Source: Glandiceps talaboti
Taxonomy: Eukaryota; Hemichordata; Enteropneusta; Spengelidae
Assembly: GCF_964340395.1 (NCBI RefSeq)
Contig: NC_135551.1
Span: 16,386,003-16,431,002 of the forward strand
Reading direction: 5' to 3'
DNA length: 45,000 nt
Below the pieces are notes generated by a model that saw nothing but the letters and a program-made list of their open reading frames with translations, was not told the origin of the DNA and made no database searches. A program made the position numbers and the translations under genes. Of the stretch, positions 22,322 to 34,383 are shown one piece after another. Each line of letters starts with the position of its first letter. Position 1 is the stretch's first letter.

Positions 22322-25300
22322 TCATGATTTCTTCTCCATCTGTTCTTTTTCTTCAGCATCTGCATCATCAATTTTTTGTTTGAAATATTCATAAAGTGCT
22401 TTCTTTCTGTCAAAGTATGCTTTCCTTGTTACAGATCTCTCCTCTAGTTGTCGTTTTGTTACTCTAATAATCTGTATAGGGGGTACCGAGTATTGAATCC
22501 CTAGTTCTTCAAGTAGCCATTTAAATCTATCGTAGTTATTTCTTCTTAGGTAACCCAGTAGTTGGTTTCGTCTGTCAATCATTATATATAATCTCCTCTT
22601 ATTCACTTTATCCTGAAAACAATAGGATGTAAGTTATTAGCATATTTTTAATTGTTATGCTAATCATTGAAATTAGTGTTATCGACATCAGTATAATGAT
22701 ATTATGTAATCACTAATCAATTTTTGCAAAATTCTTCACCAGCATCACTGTAATGTTTACATGTAAGTATGTATCATTGGTATCAACATCAACATATAAT
22801 GGCAATGTAATGTTTTCTGTAACACACACACACTGTGGAAGCAAACCGACAGACTGACACACAGTCAGACATAGACACACAGACAGACAGACACACACAC
22901 AGACAGACAGACAGACAGACACAGACACAAAGACAGACACACAGACAGACAGACAGACAGACACACATACACACAGATAGACAGATAGACACAGACAGAC
23001 AAACTGACACACGGTTTTGATACCTTTTTGTAATCATGATAAACACATGCACACAAATTCAAACACACATAAACTTATTCAGATAAAATGTCTTTAGTCC
23101 ACAAAAGTTGAAAATATCTGACATTTCAGGATTACATGTACTTAGGGTAACCCTCTAAAGAACCTACAAAGCTTTATACTACTGAAATGCATCACAATAC
23201 TGAAATGGTGGGATAATATAATATCTGATGACTGATAATAGATGTATTGTATCACTATGTATCTGTGTGTGCATTGTTAGGTAAGTGTGTATGGACTAAC
23301 ATCATCAACGGTTAAAATTGGTTATGAATGTAATAATTCTATGCAAGTTAAACTGTCTGGTATTAGCTGTATTAATGTACAATATATGATGAAAGCTGTA
23401 GACACAGCTTACTAAAACTGTTTGCATTCAAAATTGAAAAGTTTTATACTATATTAATATGAATTGAATATTTTGTTAAAATTAAGATCTTAGGAATCCA
23501 GTATGACAAGTATATATACATGTTGTACCAGACTTTGAAATAGTTACTGTGTACCTATGCTGGGAATAATTGGGATTCTATGGAGAGAGATTACTTACCT
23601 TCTTATTTTCTTTCATATGTTCTGCTAAGTTCCTTATCTTTACTGTTAGTATTGCAACTGTAGAAAAATAGGTTACTGTTAATATATCATAGATGTCGCC
23701 TAAAAACATAAGCATAGCATTCCAGAAAAGTCATTGTAAATCCAGGTTTATGACATAAATACATACAAATCTTCACCTGTCACTATGTGATGTCAAACAG
23801 GGCAGATCAAAAACCTAATTCACCATGTTCTCTACTGAACTTTTTTCTCCAAACTGTTCAGAATTACTTGTACCTGCTATTCTATGCTATGATCATATTT
23901 TAGTAAGAACTATGCATATTCAAAACTGATAAATGCACACACTACTTCACATATATCATTAAGGGGTGAACAAATCCACTGGTCCTGGGTTCAGGACTAG
24001 TGATTTTTTTTTGGGTGGACCACACAAAGTTTACCTTGTCTGGTCCATCAGACCAGTACCTTACAGTTAATAACTATGTTAAAAAGTCGTCTTAATATAC
24101 AGATTCATTAGTAAGATTTAATGTTTCACATTAGCAGGACCTTGGAGCACTAATTCTTTCAGCAGGACCACTGGATTTTTTAAGGCACTGGTCCGACCAC
24201 CAGTTCACAAAATGATTTGTTCACCCCTGTCATTGGGTGGTATGACTCACGTATGATATGAAGAAGTACTTTAATTTGTATTGAATACTATTGTCAAAAT
24301 GTTGGTGATCAATGACAATTTTGTATGTGTAGCTGCCAATAGCTTATTTACATCAAGTTTTAGCTTCAAACATGAAATGTCCCACAATTTGATGTAAATG
24401 ATGGACAAATGTCATATTAAGACAAGTTAAACAAATTATAAATATTTCTATGCATAATGATTGTATATGTAAAAATCACTTACTTTTTGCTTCATGTGAA
24501 GGTTTGAATTCATCTTCTCTGACTTTGTCAACTAACATTGTACCTTTCTTGAATTGTACCTCTTGCTGTAGTAAAGGCAAAACAAGAAGTGATGACAGTA
24601 AATAACACACTGCTCTTTCAGGTCATTTTAAGATCTTCATAAATAAGAACTGAGAGATTCAGAATATCCTGAAAATTACAATTATGGTGAACAAATAGTA
24701 CATGTACACTGCAGTGGGCAGCTTTTAACACATTTAAGAGCAAGACTTTAGAAGGCAGAGTGACATGACATGACTTATTTTACAGTACAGTGTAGAGCAG
24801 AGCTGACTCAGTGAAATTGAATAAAGTGCAAGTTGAACACCTTTTGCTCTATTTTTGGTTTTTATTTTCTTACCAAATATAAATTTTACATCATAATCTT
24901 CAATTTTTCTGTTATCTCTTTTGAAACTTACACTTTATAAATACTGCAAAACAATAATTGTTATCCAAGGTTTTTGAAATGTTGTATTTTTATCAGCAAA
25001 ATATCAGAAAAGTGTAAGAAAACAATGACCCAAAAAAGATCAGGTGTATTTGGATTTCCAGTTTCACAGTATAGGATATTTAGTCTATTTCACAAAAGCA
25101 CCAAGCAGCTTTTGTGTTTGATACAACCATGCAGAAAACAATAACAAACTAGACAGGCTGCACTTTAATTTAAGATAGTAAGATTGAATGAGTACAGTTT
25201 CTTGCTACATTTTGTCTAAGTGAAATGAACTACACATGCCACCATACATACACCAAATGAACACTGCAAAGGGCATTTTACACTTTCTAACTTCATCAGG

Positions 25301-25742
25301 CGTTTCATACTAAGAAAAAAACATTGGTGCCCAAATGTCTGCATGGAGTTGCCATACATTTTAAATGGTTTATTTCATTTAGACTAAATGTAGCAAAAAA
25401 TGCGATCTTGCTACTGAAGTGTGGCATATGCAGTTTTTTGTTGGTTTCTGAGTGGTTGTATTAAACAGTAAAGCTGCATGGTATTGTGAAATTTACTGTA
25501 AATGATATTATGAAATAGTATAAACTGTATATCCTATTTCTTTGTGAGATGACTTACCCTGCTAGCATATTCTAATGAAAATATTTTCTTCACTTTCTCA
25601 TCAGCACTGGAAAGAAGAAAGAGAAAAGTAGAACACAGTGTAAGAGTGGAGCAATATACATAATCAAAATTACAAACTGTATTAAAAAAAACTGTAAAAT
25701 AAAGATTGTACAAATATCATGGCTTTCTGTTTTTGTACTTGC

Positions 25743-25783
<41 letters not shown>

Positions 25784-28700
25784 CCTCTCTCTCTCTCTCT
25801 CTCTCTCCCTCTCTCTCTCTCTCTCTCAATATTCACTTGCTGATGCACAAATGGCAGGAAATTTTTCAACATTCAAAAGTTTACTACAATGCTTTGAAAA
25901 ACTTGTAAACCATATTATTCGTACAGAAAGTAACGTGTCACAAAAGTACTGTCAGCCTCATTGTTATACAACAGACTGTGGACAAACGGAACCTGTTACA
26001 AACAGGGAAAGTGAACAACTGAATTGGATTAAAAACACTTGGAACAGCATGTATTGGATGTACAGAGACTTGTATTACATTCAATCATTTGACAAGAACG
26101 GTTTCATGAACACTTTAATAGATCATGTTCACAAATAAATGTCAAGTTCCCCTGGCATTTCATGTACACATACAGAGGCCATAAAGCTGTTCTTATCAAA
26201 CTATAGTGTGTAATACAAGTCTCTGCTCTTCCAACATACTGAGCCAAGTGTTATTAATCCAATTCATTTGTTTACTTTCCCTGTTTGTGACAACTTCTGT
26301 ACATCCACAGTCTAATGTCGGCAGTTGTATTTAATTTTAACAGAAAAATGGGAGCATTGGAAGAATCACTGGAGTAATGAAATTGTTGTTGCTAGCTTCC
26401 TAAGGATGGTATCCTGATTACAAAGTACATGTAAATGTATGGAGATTGGATATCTACTTACTCCTTGAGTTCTTCTATGTCTTCAAAACCAAGTTTAAAC
26501 ATTGTAGGATCCAAATTAAAGTCTTCGAAAGCTCCATCAATTACTGGAAATAAAAGTTTAAATTCAACATTTTTATTAACAAACATATTATCAATTGATA
26601 TACACATCATGCTAATGTGGTAATGTATTTTTATGTAAAATGAGAGGTAAAATGTGTCATTTGAATCCCTAGATATAAATATTCTTTAACCAGTAAATTT
26701 TAGTCTATAATAATGTTAACAGCCTGGGTATGGGTTTTGAGGAACAAGGACTTGCACTGGAACGGGTTCGACTTTAGGATTGCCTGTGAGCCGTACAACC
26801 GAGCTTGCGATTTCTCCATAGCAATATATGGGGACGTGATTATATGTATTATGATAATTTGTATTATAGATGTTAGTTGAATACTGAATTAAAGATTGAA
26901 ATGATATGCACAAATATATGTGAACATGACAGGGTTTTTGTTTTATAGTTTTGAAACATTGTTAACAGAAATGTTGGGTTGTAATGCTGGAGTTTTTTTA
27001 AAATCTACATAGCTTCCATTTGAGTACACCAAAGGAAAAGAGTATAATGACTGATAGCTGTCACACATAATGATACAAGTCAGCAAATACATTAGGGATG
27101 GTTTAAAAAAACCAGGAAAAGTTTTTCTTTTGCATTTGTGTGTTCTCATTTCTAAAGACATAAAGCAAATTTGACTTATGGAGTCTGATTCAGTGAAGTC
27201 AAGATAGTTAAGTTTCAATGACACTATCTGCATTGTTAGGAATTATTCTTCTGGTTCTACCACTAGGTTTGAGTTCTGTACTGATGGAACTCTAAAGGTG
27301 AATAATTGAAATATTCAAACAATACACAAGATCATCATCCCAGAAGAACATCACTTGTGACATAATTCTAATGATCAAATTTATCAATAGCTAGTTAAAA
27401 CAGTTTAATTTTACGACAAAAATTTGAAAATAAATACAATTTACCTTTATCAGGTTTCCTTGCTTGCATTCCCCTCCTTGTAGCATATGTTCTGTGGATA
27501 TGTTTCATTGGCAACATACTATTATCTGTGAAGATAGAAATATTATGAATAACCTCAAAACAGGTGAGTTACAAGTGTGGGATACTTGCACTGTTGCAGT
27601 ACTATTTGCAAGGGTGCTTGTATAGTGAGTGGCCATATTTTCATGAGCTACATGTAGCGAGTGAAAGTGCATCAGAAAACACTGCAAGCATAAGTGCAAA
27701 TACAATACACCTACATGTACATGTATGAACCCACACTGGAACTCAGTGCAACTCAGAATCAGGTTCTGCTATTATTATTACATGTGAAACAGCAAATTTC
27801 TACCAAAAAAAAAAATATGACACTGATAGGGCTCAAAATTAACTTTTTTTCTTTGATAATCCTAGTGGGCTACCAATTGCACAGAGTGGTAACCCAAGGA
27901 TGGTGACCAATAGTCATATATTCCTGAACTGAAAACAGAGTTCTTCTATTGGAAATATGTGTTTAATGTATTTTGATGAGTGACACTTATTGCTGTCCAA
28001 GGTTTGTAGGGCTAGAACTACATGTAGAAGAAGTGACTCATTTGGAGGAGTAGAGGGTTACTGAACAAATTGGAAGGCTATGGAGATGTGTTGACTTTAC
28101 ATAGAAGTACTACTAAAACATAGACTGAACAAATCTTACTATCCTATCTAGTATCACTTGATAGATGTTTTTTTTTCTAGTATTCTTTTTTTTTAATTCT
28201 TATCACTTGCTAGTACAAGCTGAGCCTATAATTTAATAAACATACCTATTAGTTACCAGTAAACATATGATGTGGAACATGAACTTAATTTTAAGGAACC
28301 TTTTAGTTTCTGCTTTAACTTAATTACCAGCTCTGGATTCAAATATTACTCGCTCTATAGCTTAATTGCTTTTAGTGGAGTTCAAGGCTTCACCATGGCT
28401 CCTTCCATAGACAAAATAATTTGGGGGGGGGGGGGGGCACTCATCATTCTGAAAAAATCTAACAAATAAAGGAAACTGAGAGGTTCACTCAAAATTGCTT
28501 CTATACCACCACCATTTGCATGATGAAATACACCATAACAGGTGAGAAAATATCGATAGACTTTACATTTAGAGTTAACTTACCATTCTGTTCACCTGAT
28601 TTCTTGCCATCATTGGAGAAAACAATCGATGAACCCGAACATGTCGAATGACTCAGTCGCACTTTCGATGTCACACGACATGATCGACTAAAATGTGTGA

Positions 28701-28785
28701 GGAGATCGTAAACTGTCTTATCAAAAGGTTGTTTTTGAGGCGTGAGACTTGTACCGTTGCGTACGACACGACGAACTACAAACAT
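22322..28785 (-). CDS. MRPS15: Mitochondrial small ribosomal subunit protein uS15m (MRPS15), seven exons
   Basis: Coding exons in order are 28584-28785, 27445-27525, 26462-26543, 25558-25606, 24484-24565, 23599-23657 and 22322-22612. All introns are GT-AG and the phases close to 846 bp: 281 residues plus TGA. The N-terminus ([14 protein letters not shown]...) is basic and acid-poor, as expected of a mitochondrial presequence. Residues about 70-185 match the animal-specific linker ([37 protein letters not shown]). Residues 197-222 ([18 protein letters not shown], then EELGIQY) are the uS15 helix pair that binds small-subunit rRNA. Human MRPS15 is about 257 residues, so this looks complete. The protein builds the mitoribosome small subunit. 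Introns hold several MITEs. The 3' UTR end is not fixed. Confidence 0.93.
22855..23008. repeat. (CAGA/CA)n microsatellite in the last MRPS15 intron
   Basis: Imperfect mixture of CAGA and CA units; all frames through it are spurious. Confidence 0.9.
23961..24229. mobile_element. hAT-like MITE in MRPS15 intron
   Basis: The right end is GATTTGTTCACCCCTG and the left end AAGGGGTGAACAAATC, inverted repeats of 16 bp with one change. CAGGGGTG-type ends are typical of hAT elements. Inside, CACTGGTCCT/AGGACTAGTG and further GGTCC/GGACC words make it self-complementary. A TCATT word occurs at both borders, but an exact 8-bp duplication is not clear. No coding capacity. Confidence 0.6.
25174..25414. 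mobile_element. MITE copy 1 with long inverted ends (MRPS15 intron)
   Basis: TTGCTACATTTTGTCTAA near the left end faces TTAGACTAAATGTAGCAA near the right, and outer GATAGTAAGATTG faces CGATCTTGCTAC. A second copy lies at 29218-29420. Target duplication not identified. Confidence 0.65.
25745..25827. repeat. (CT)n microsatellite in MRPS15 intron
   Basis: CT repeats with a few CCCT interruptions. Confidence 0.95.
25964..26331. repeat. Imperfect inverted duplication in MRPS15 intron
   Basis: Arm 25964-26099 and the inverse of 26188-26331 share GACTGTGGA, ACAAACAGGGAAAGT, GAATTGGATTAA, ACACTTGG and AGAGACTTGTATTACA in the same order, with roughly 90 bp between. A plus-strand frame through the left arm reads [18 protein letters not shown] and the inverted arm encodes a similar [15 protein letters not shown]. 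Transcribed with MRPS15, the RNA could form a long imperfect hairpin. Origin unknown, probably a transposable element. Confidence 0.6.
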
Positions 28786-29217
28786 TCTTCTTGAATTTGA
28801 GCAAATAAAGTAAAATTGTACCTAACGCATGCTGAAGGTCACCTCGACTGACCTTATTTGTGTTTGTTTGCTACTAGTTTTCTCGGCTGCTCTCGCCCTC
28901 TTCGTTCGTATTGATAAATCCTTTCGTTTAGGACACTCTAAAATCTGCCTGTAGTAAACAGGAGAGACACATCCACACAGTTGGGTAGCCCTCACTTAAG
29001 TTTAAATATGGTATAGAAACTTTCAGTGTGTTCTCAGAAACAATATTAAAACCACAGTATCGAGTAGATACGTAACATTTCTCTCAGTCTGCGACAAGTT
29101 GCCCCCCCCCCCCCCGGAAATCAAACGGTCTACCCCGTAGAGCTCACAGACCCAGGTCACAGACGTGACCTTGTTTGATACAACCACAATGCACCAATAC
29201 GAAATGCATATAATACA

Positions 29218-29420
29218 GATTGCAAGACTGAATGAATTCAGTTCTTAGCTCTTTTCTTGGTACATTCTGTCTATGAAATCATATGAAGAAATGAATTAAC
29301 TTTCCACTATGAAGACTACAAATATAGACATCAAAACATTGGCGCCATAGTTGCAGTACATTAAACGATTCATTTAGTTTATTTAGACAAAATGTAGCAA
29401 GACATTGCAATCTTGTTATC
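29218..29420. mobile_element. MITE copy 2, same family as 25174-25414
   Basis: Shares AAGACTGAATGAATTCAG-like left end, CATTGGCGCC centre, and the right end TTTAGACAAAATGTAGCAAG...CAATCTTGTTATC with the copy in the MRPS15 intron. Confidence 0.6.
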
Positions 29421-29729
29421 TTTAAAGATGTAGAGTCTTATTGACTTCCCTGACCTCAAGTTTTGGAGGGAAATATTGTGTAAATATTATTCGAATGTGG
29501 CCGGAAGGGCACCGTTACAGTTGGTGTAATAATTAACTGGTATGCAAATAGAGGGAAATATTCAAACTTTCAGCGGTTTTCTAGTCTCATTCAATAGTGT
29601 CCAGTACAGGGTACCACACGTACGTAGGCTGTACACAGTCATTGGATTATCTGCATTCGTTAATTTCCTGTATAAAATGATAAAGTTACTCCTTGGAGAT
29701 TGTTATTGTATTTATTTGTGTTGCATACC

Positions 29730-29867
29730 TGGATTACTATTTTCAACGTTCCCCGGATTATTAACAACTAACAATACATATCGGATTTAGTTGTCTTCCA
29801 TAACCATGGATTACTATGTTCAACGTTCCCCGGATTATTAACAACTAACAATACATATCGGATTTAG
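29730..29867 (+). repeat. Direct duplication of a 61-bp block
   Basis: 29730-29790 and 29807-29867 are identical except for one base, separated by 16 bp. A related, more diverged block with the same order (CTTGGAGATTG, CCTGGATTACT, GCGGATTTA, then CGAAGTACGAAGC) recurs at about 29995-30160, so a larger unit was duplicated. Confidence 0.8.
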
Positions 29868-31091
29868 CTGTGAAGTAAAATGATGTTTTCGAAGTACGAA
29901 GCTGAAAGGTCAGTAACGATAATCTTATCTCAATTGAATTAGGCGCCAAAATGTGATGCTACAGTAGGTACGTCTGGTAAGACCACTACGATAAAGTTAA
30001 TCCTTGGAGATTGTGGTTGTGTTCCATACCTGGATTACTGTTTTCATTTCGTGGATTACCAACAAGTGACAATATAGCGGATTTACCTGTGAAGTTAAAA
30101 TGATGTTCTCGAAGTACGAAGCTAAAAGGTCAGTAACGATAATATATCTTATATCAATTGAATAAATCCTCACATAGAGTAACCGTAACGACGTCGTTGC
30201 TTCATTCACAGCTAGCTAGCTATGAAACTTTGTAGAAATGTTTTCATCACATACCAACAACGTTAGGCGATGTCATATGGGCATTATCGATACGATGTAT
30301 GAAAATATCGATATGCATGCACTTCTTTGATACAATCTTGAACAAACAGTATTGCAAGGAATTTACTCGAAATCCCCTAAACCAATACCTCAATAACAGT
30401 AGAGGATATAAATTGTCTGTAAAATCCGATGATTGTATTGTTACTAACTTACTATGACATCAAAGTATAAATATTCGTTTCCATGAATTGGACAAGTCTC
30501 TACAAAGCCAGTGTAAAGAGACACCGTGACGAGGCGCCCTCACACATCGGTCAACCCTCGACGTATCTATACAGTCTATTAAAAAGCGTTACCATATGTA
30601 TAACTTTTCATACAGCAATTTGTGTTAATCACATATCAATGAATATATAGAACTACTAATATCATGTATATTCGAAGTTGATAGGTCAAAGGTTGTTATG
30701 TCAACACTTTGATCCCATATTACTTGTGAAAGCAGGACTTGAAGGATATCCAACTTGCCAGGGAGCTGGGAAATGTTATACAGGGTGACTGTCATTAGAA
30801 CTAGCGTAAGAATCATAGACAAAGGACAGAGTATGTTAAAGCGTACGTAATGACATGTATACGTGTATAACTAATGCAGTAGGAATTTTAATGTGTAACA
30901 AACAAATATTAAACATTCTTGTTAAAAAGTTCATTTTTAGTCGTGCATGCATGTTATAAGCAGCAATGTTGTTGATGAGTGGAATTGATAGTCAATGATC
31001 ATGACAACTCATAAGGTGATGATAAAACTTCTTATTCACAATATCAAACTCTAGTCTGTTACATTTACAGTTAAGTATGGTGTCGATTAAA

Positions 31092-31169
31092 CTGGTGAAC
31101 TAATCTGGTAAACTAATCTGATGAACTAATCTAGTGAACTAATCTAGTGAACTAATCTGGTAAACTATT
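31092..31169 (+). repeat. Six-copy tandem array of a 13-bp unit
   Basis: Units such as CTGGTGAACTAAT, CTGGTAAACTAAT and CTAGTGAACTAAT repeat six times with small changes. Confidence 0.85.
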
Positions 31170-33464
31170 TGGGCGGGATTTCAGGTGTCATGTTGACAAC
31201 GTTGGCGTCAAATCACCGACGAGAATACTATCACGTGGTTGTTTGTATAGGGTCAAGGGTTAAGAGATATGAGATATATGAAGGTCATGCTAGGTCAACA
31301 CATCTCACTGTACTGCAGACCAACCAATAATAAATTTACTAGAGTATCGTTGTTTTGGTCAATGGTTGAAGGTAATGTACAGGTCATGCTAGGTCATAGG
31401 TCGTAACAGCTCAGCTACTTGTTTATATTAAATGTTGAGAACACTATGTTACAAATAAGAAGTACGACTTAGTAGCTATGTGAGAGACAGTGTATCTCAT
31501 AGAATTCAGTGTTTGTACAAGTATACCGGATCCATTTGTGAACTGCCACTCTGGTTTATTACAAAATACACACAGCTTTACATTTTAAACATTAATAGCC
31601 AAAGTAATAATCGTTTAATAGTAACTCATATCATCAGTGGACTGAGATTATGATATGAATATTTTGGTTTATGCTAAACATTTTCAATAACAATTATAGA
31701 TGTGAAGTCTTTACGTTTCAGCAGATATTATGTTTTGTATTCTTGAGACATTATAATAGACATAAATTATCACTGACTACATGTATAGTATAGGTTGTTT
31801 ATTTATATAATATGTTAACATAACATGTTTTCATCTGTAATTACCTAACATAATCATTTACATGCATAAAGTCAAATACAAACATATTTATGTATTCCTT
31901 TATTTATTTATCTATATTGGAATATTTTGTAAGCAAATAATTCTAGTAAAAAATAAAATATGGCAATTTCATACAACAATTATTAAAGAGCGAAATACAA
32001 TATAAAATATGGTATTATATCATTCTTATTTAATTTTCATATTCATATGCAGCCAACAAATCACCATGACAGTCCTTCATGTTAAGACTGTTGCCATAGG
32101 ATACCATTAGACACAATTCAGAAAGTAGACTTATGTACGTAGTCTGCTCGGATATAGAATTTCCCTTTTGTCAGAATGTATTAATAGTTAAATCAAACAA
32201 GTAAATGTACAGTAATAGTACAAAACAACTGAGTATAATATGAAAAGACTGAATATATTAATCAACGTGGTAGATAGCAGTACATAGGTTATACTACATT
32301 AAGCATTGTAACGTTGTATTTGTTATTCTGATAGGAATTGTTGACCAGGATAGATATAAAACTCAACACTAAAAAGTTGAACTACTTGTACAATAAGTTG
32401 CTTACAATTATACTAAACTGAAATAACATTTAAAATAAACTACTGCAAAGTTATCATTGAACGGTTACAAACGTTCTACACAACATTTCAAGACATTCAA
32501 TTAAATTATTTATCGTTTTATTTGTTCTGTTTTTTCTTTTGCTTTCAATGATACATTGACTTTCCTTTGGTATACAATGAACGTTTTCAGTCAGCATATA
32601 CCAGTTAATGTTGACAACAACGCCAGTAACTTAATCATACAACAATCAGTTCGTTGATAACATTAGCTGTTCACCGGTAATGTTCAGTGTCTGGTTTGCT
32701 ATATAGGTGATCATATAATATACTTTAAGCCTAAAAAATCCACATTAACATCTTTTGAAAGTAACCAGGATTATTTGTTAATGTAATCTCTAAGAACTAA
32801 AGTTCCATAAACAAAAATGAAAAACAAAAAGTAAAAACACACACATTTTACCTCAGTATAATCAAACACTAAATTCCCGTTCACAGAAAAAGGGACACTT
32901 CTTGAGTAAGATTTAAAGACACAAATAAAAAGAAAAGAGAACTACTTACATATCAAACACAATAAGTGTTATATGCATCTATCACATAACACTGCTAAAC
33001 GTAAATTTCAATTACTCGAATCCCCTACAGTCTCTATCTACATCCTTTTTTTATTGTCATTAACAACAATAACACTAAAACAGAAATAACTTCTATGTTC
33101 TAAGTAATAATTCCACACTCCCCCATATCAATAATGCACATTATAGGAAACTGACATTTAAAGTAACTAGTACATATACTCATATAGGACTCTTCTTTGT
33201 CCCTTACCAGACATCGCTAGATTGTCGTTTCATAGCAACAAATGTCAGTATTTCCGTACGAGATACATATAAGTTGTGTCTTGTTGCTATTTATTATATC
33301 TATACTTGTATCTGTGTCATTTCATGACACTCAATTTGTTAACTGATATGACAAATGGTTAGTAATGTGAAGTCAAATCAAGCATTGTCTATATTGTATA
33401 AATATAAGCTATGCATTATTTTGTCCAGTGTAAATCTTGTGTGAATCCTGTGAGTGAATAACAC

Positions 33465-33839
33465 TTTATTTCAATATTTCCTAAGTGACATGGATCCCAC
33501 TGTCTCCACAAGATTATATTTCTGCTATTTTGTCTGATCTGAATACATGACAATGTAATCTCATATTTACGATGTCGTTATAAAGTATCCATTAATAACC
33601 GTAATATTTCACTAGTCGTATACATGTTGACGTGTATCTACAATGGATTATTGTCACACCTAGTATCGATGGTGTAAAGAATTACTGCTCTTTCAGACGT
33701 TTTCATTCCAATAGACTAGTTCGATTGATAGTTGGATGACACATACACAGTCTCTGGGAAATACTTATTACCCTATGTGTTTTAATGGATATAACAATAT
33801 CTTGATTTTGTCTGCTGTACAGCCATGGCGTGACCTTGT
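33465..33839 (-). other. Candidate 3' UTR exon of the Roco gene
   Basis: A strong acceptor (TTTTTATTTGTTATAG) at 33840-33841 can pair with the GTAAGT donor just below 34096. An AATAAA on the minus strand at 33465-33470 is a possible polyadenylation signal. The end is a guess; there are other AATAAA words further on. Confidence 0.35.
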
Positions 33840-34095
33840 ACCTATAACAAATAAAAAGCGAGAAGCGTTAGACAAGAGTAGTAACTAATACTTTTAAACA
33901 TGAACAAACGATACCACAAAACAGATAGAAGCGTACTGTGTTTAACATTCTGTCGAAATGGTGTCCATAATTTATTGGCCTTTAAATAGGGTTATACCTG
34001 ATTACCCTTGACTAAATCCCCGCACGTTATCAGTACAATTTCTCAATTCGCCCGTTTTGTCTCTCTAGACGTACTATGGACAACTATCCACTTAC

Positions 34096-34383
34096 CATGA
34101 CTAATGACATTTCTTGTAGACGGTGATCAAATCAACCAATTGATTTCTGCCGATCTGATTGAGTAGTCTCTCAAGGAAATCCAAATTATTTGCTGAAATC
34201 ACTGTCCGTTGCTCCAGTGATGTGAATATTTGCACAGGGCCGTCCAATTTTTCCAATTCACCTCGAGGAATTTGATTACCTCCGAGAAGTTGCCTTATTT
34301 TCTCTACGTCATCCATCAAAAGGCTATTGCCAATGTCCATGTAGAGAATAGCCAGGGGATGGATGTGCTGGAATTCTCTATCT
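34096..34383 (-). CDS. Roco gene, terminal coding exon: death effector domain
   Basis: Reads FQHIHPLAILYMDIGNSL, DDVEKIRQLLGG, IPRGELEKLDG, FTSLEQRTVIS, NNLDFLERLLNQIGRNQLVDLI. The IPRGELEKL, SLEQRTVIS and NLDFLERLLNQIGR pattern is the DED signature (helices 2 to 5 ending in the R-x-x-L region). The exon begins after TTCAG on a third codon position. Coding ends with TAG at 34101-34103, only 5 bases before a GTAAGT donor. Confidence 0.8.

Larger units (their letters stand above)
28786..33464. other. Intergenic region upstream of MRPS15 and downstream of the Roco gene
   Basis: The first few hundred bases should contain the MRPS15 promoter, but I see no definable motif. Further on are a C run at 29103-29115, a MITE at 29218, duplicated blocks near 29730-30160 and a 13-bp array at 31092. 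The rest to 33464 is AT-rich with no gene seen. Confidence 0.5.

Noticed and set aside
26716-26913. Possible tRNA-related SINE or small frame
   Set aside because: GGTTCGACTTTAGG resembles a B box and AGCTCGGTTGTACGG an A box on opposite strands, but no consistent fold or SINE body could be drawn.
28404-28422. CATAGAC word near 28406
   Set aside because: No inverted partner or direct repeat is found around it.
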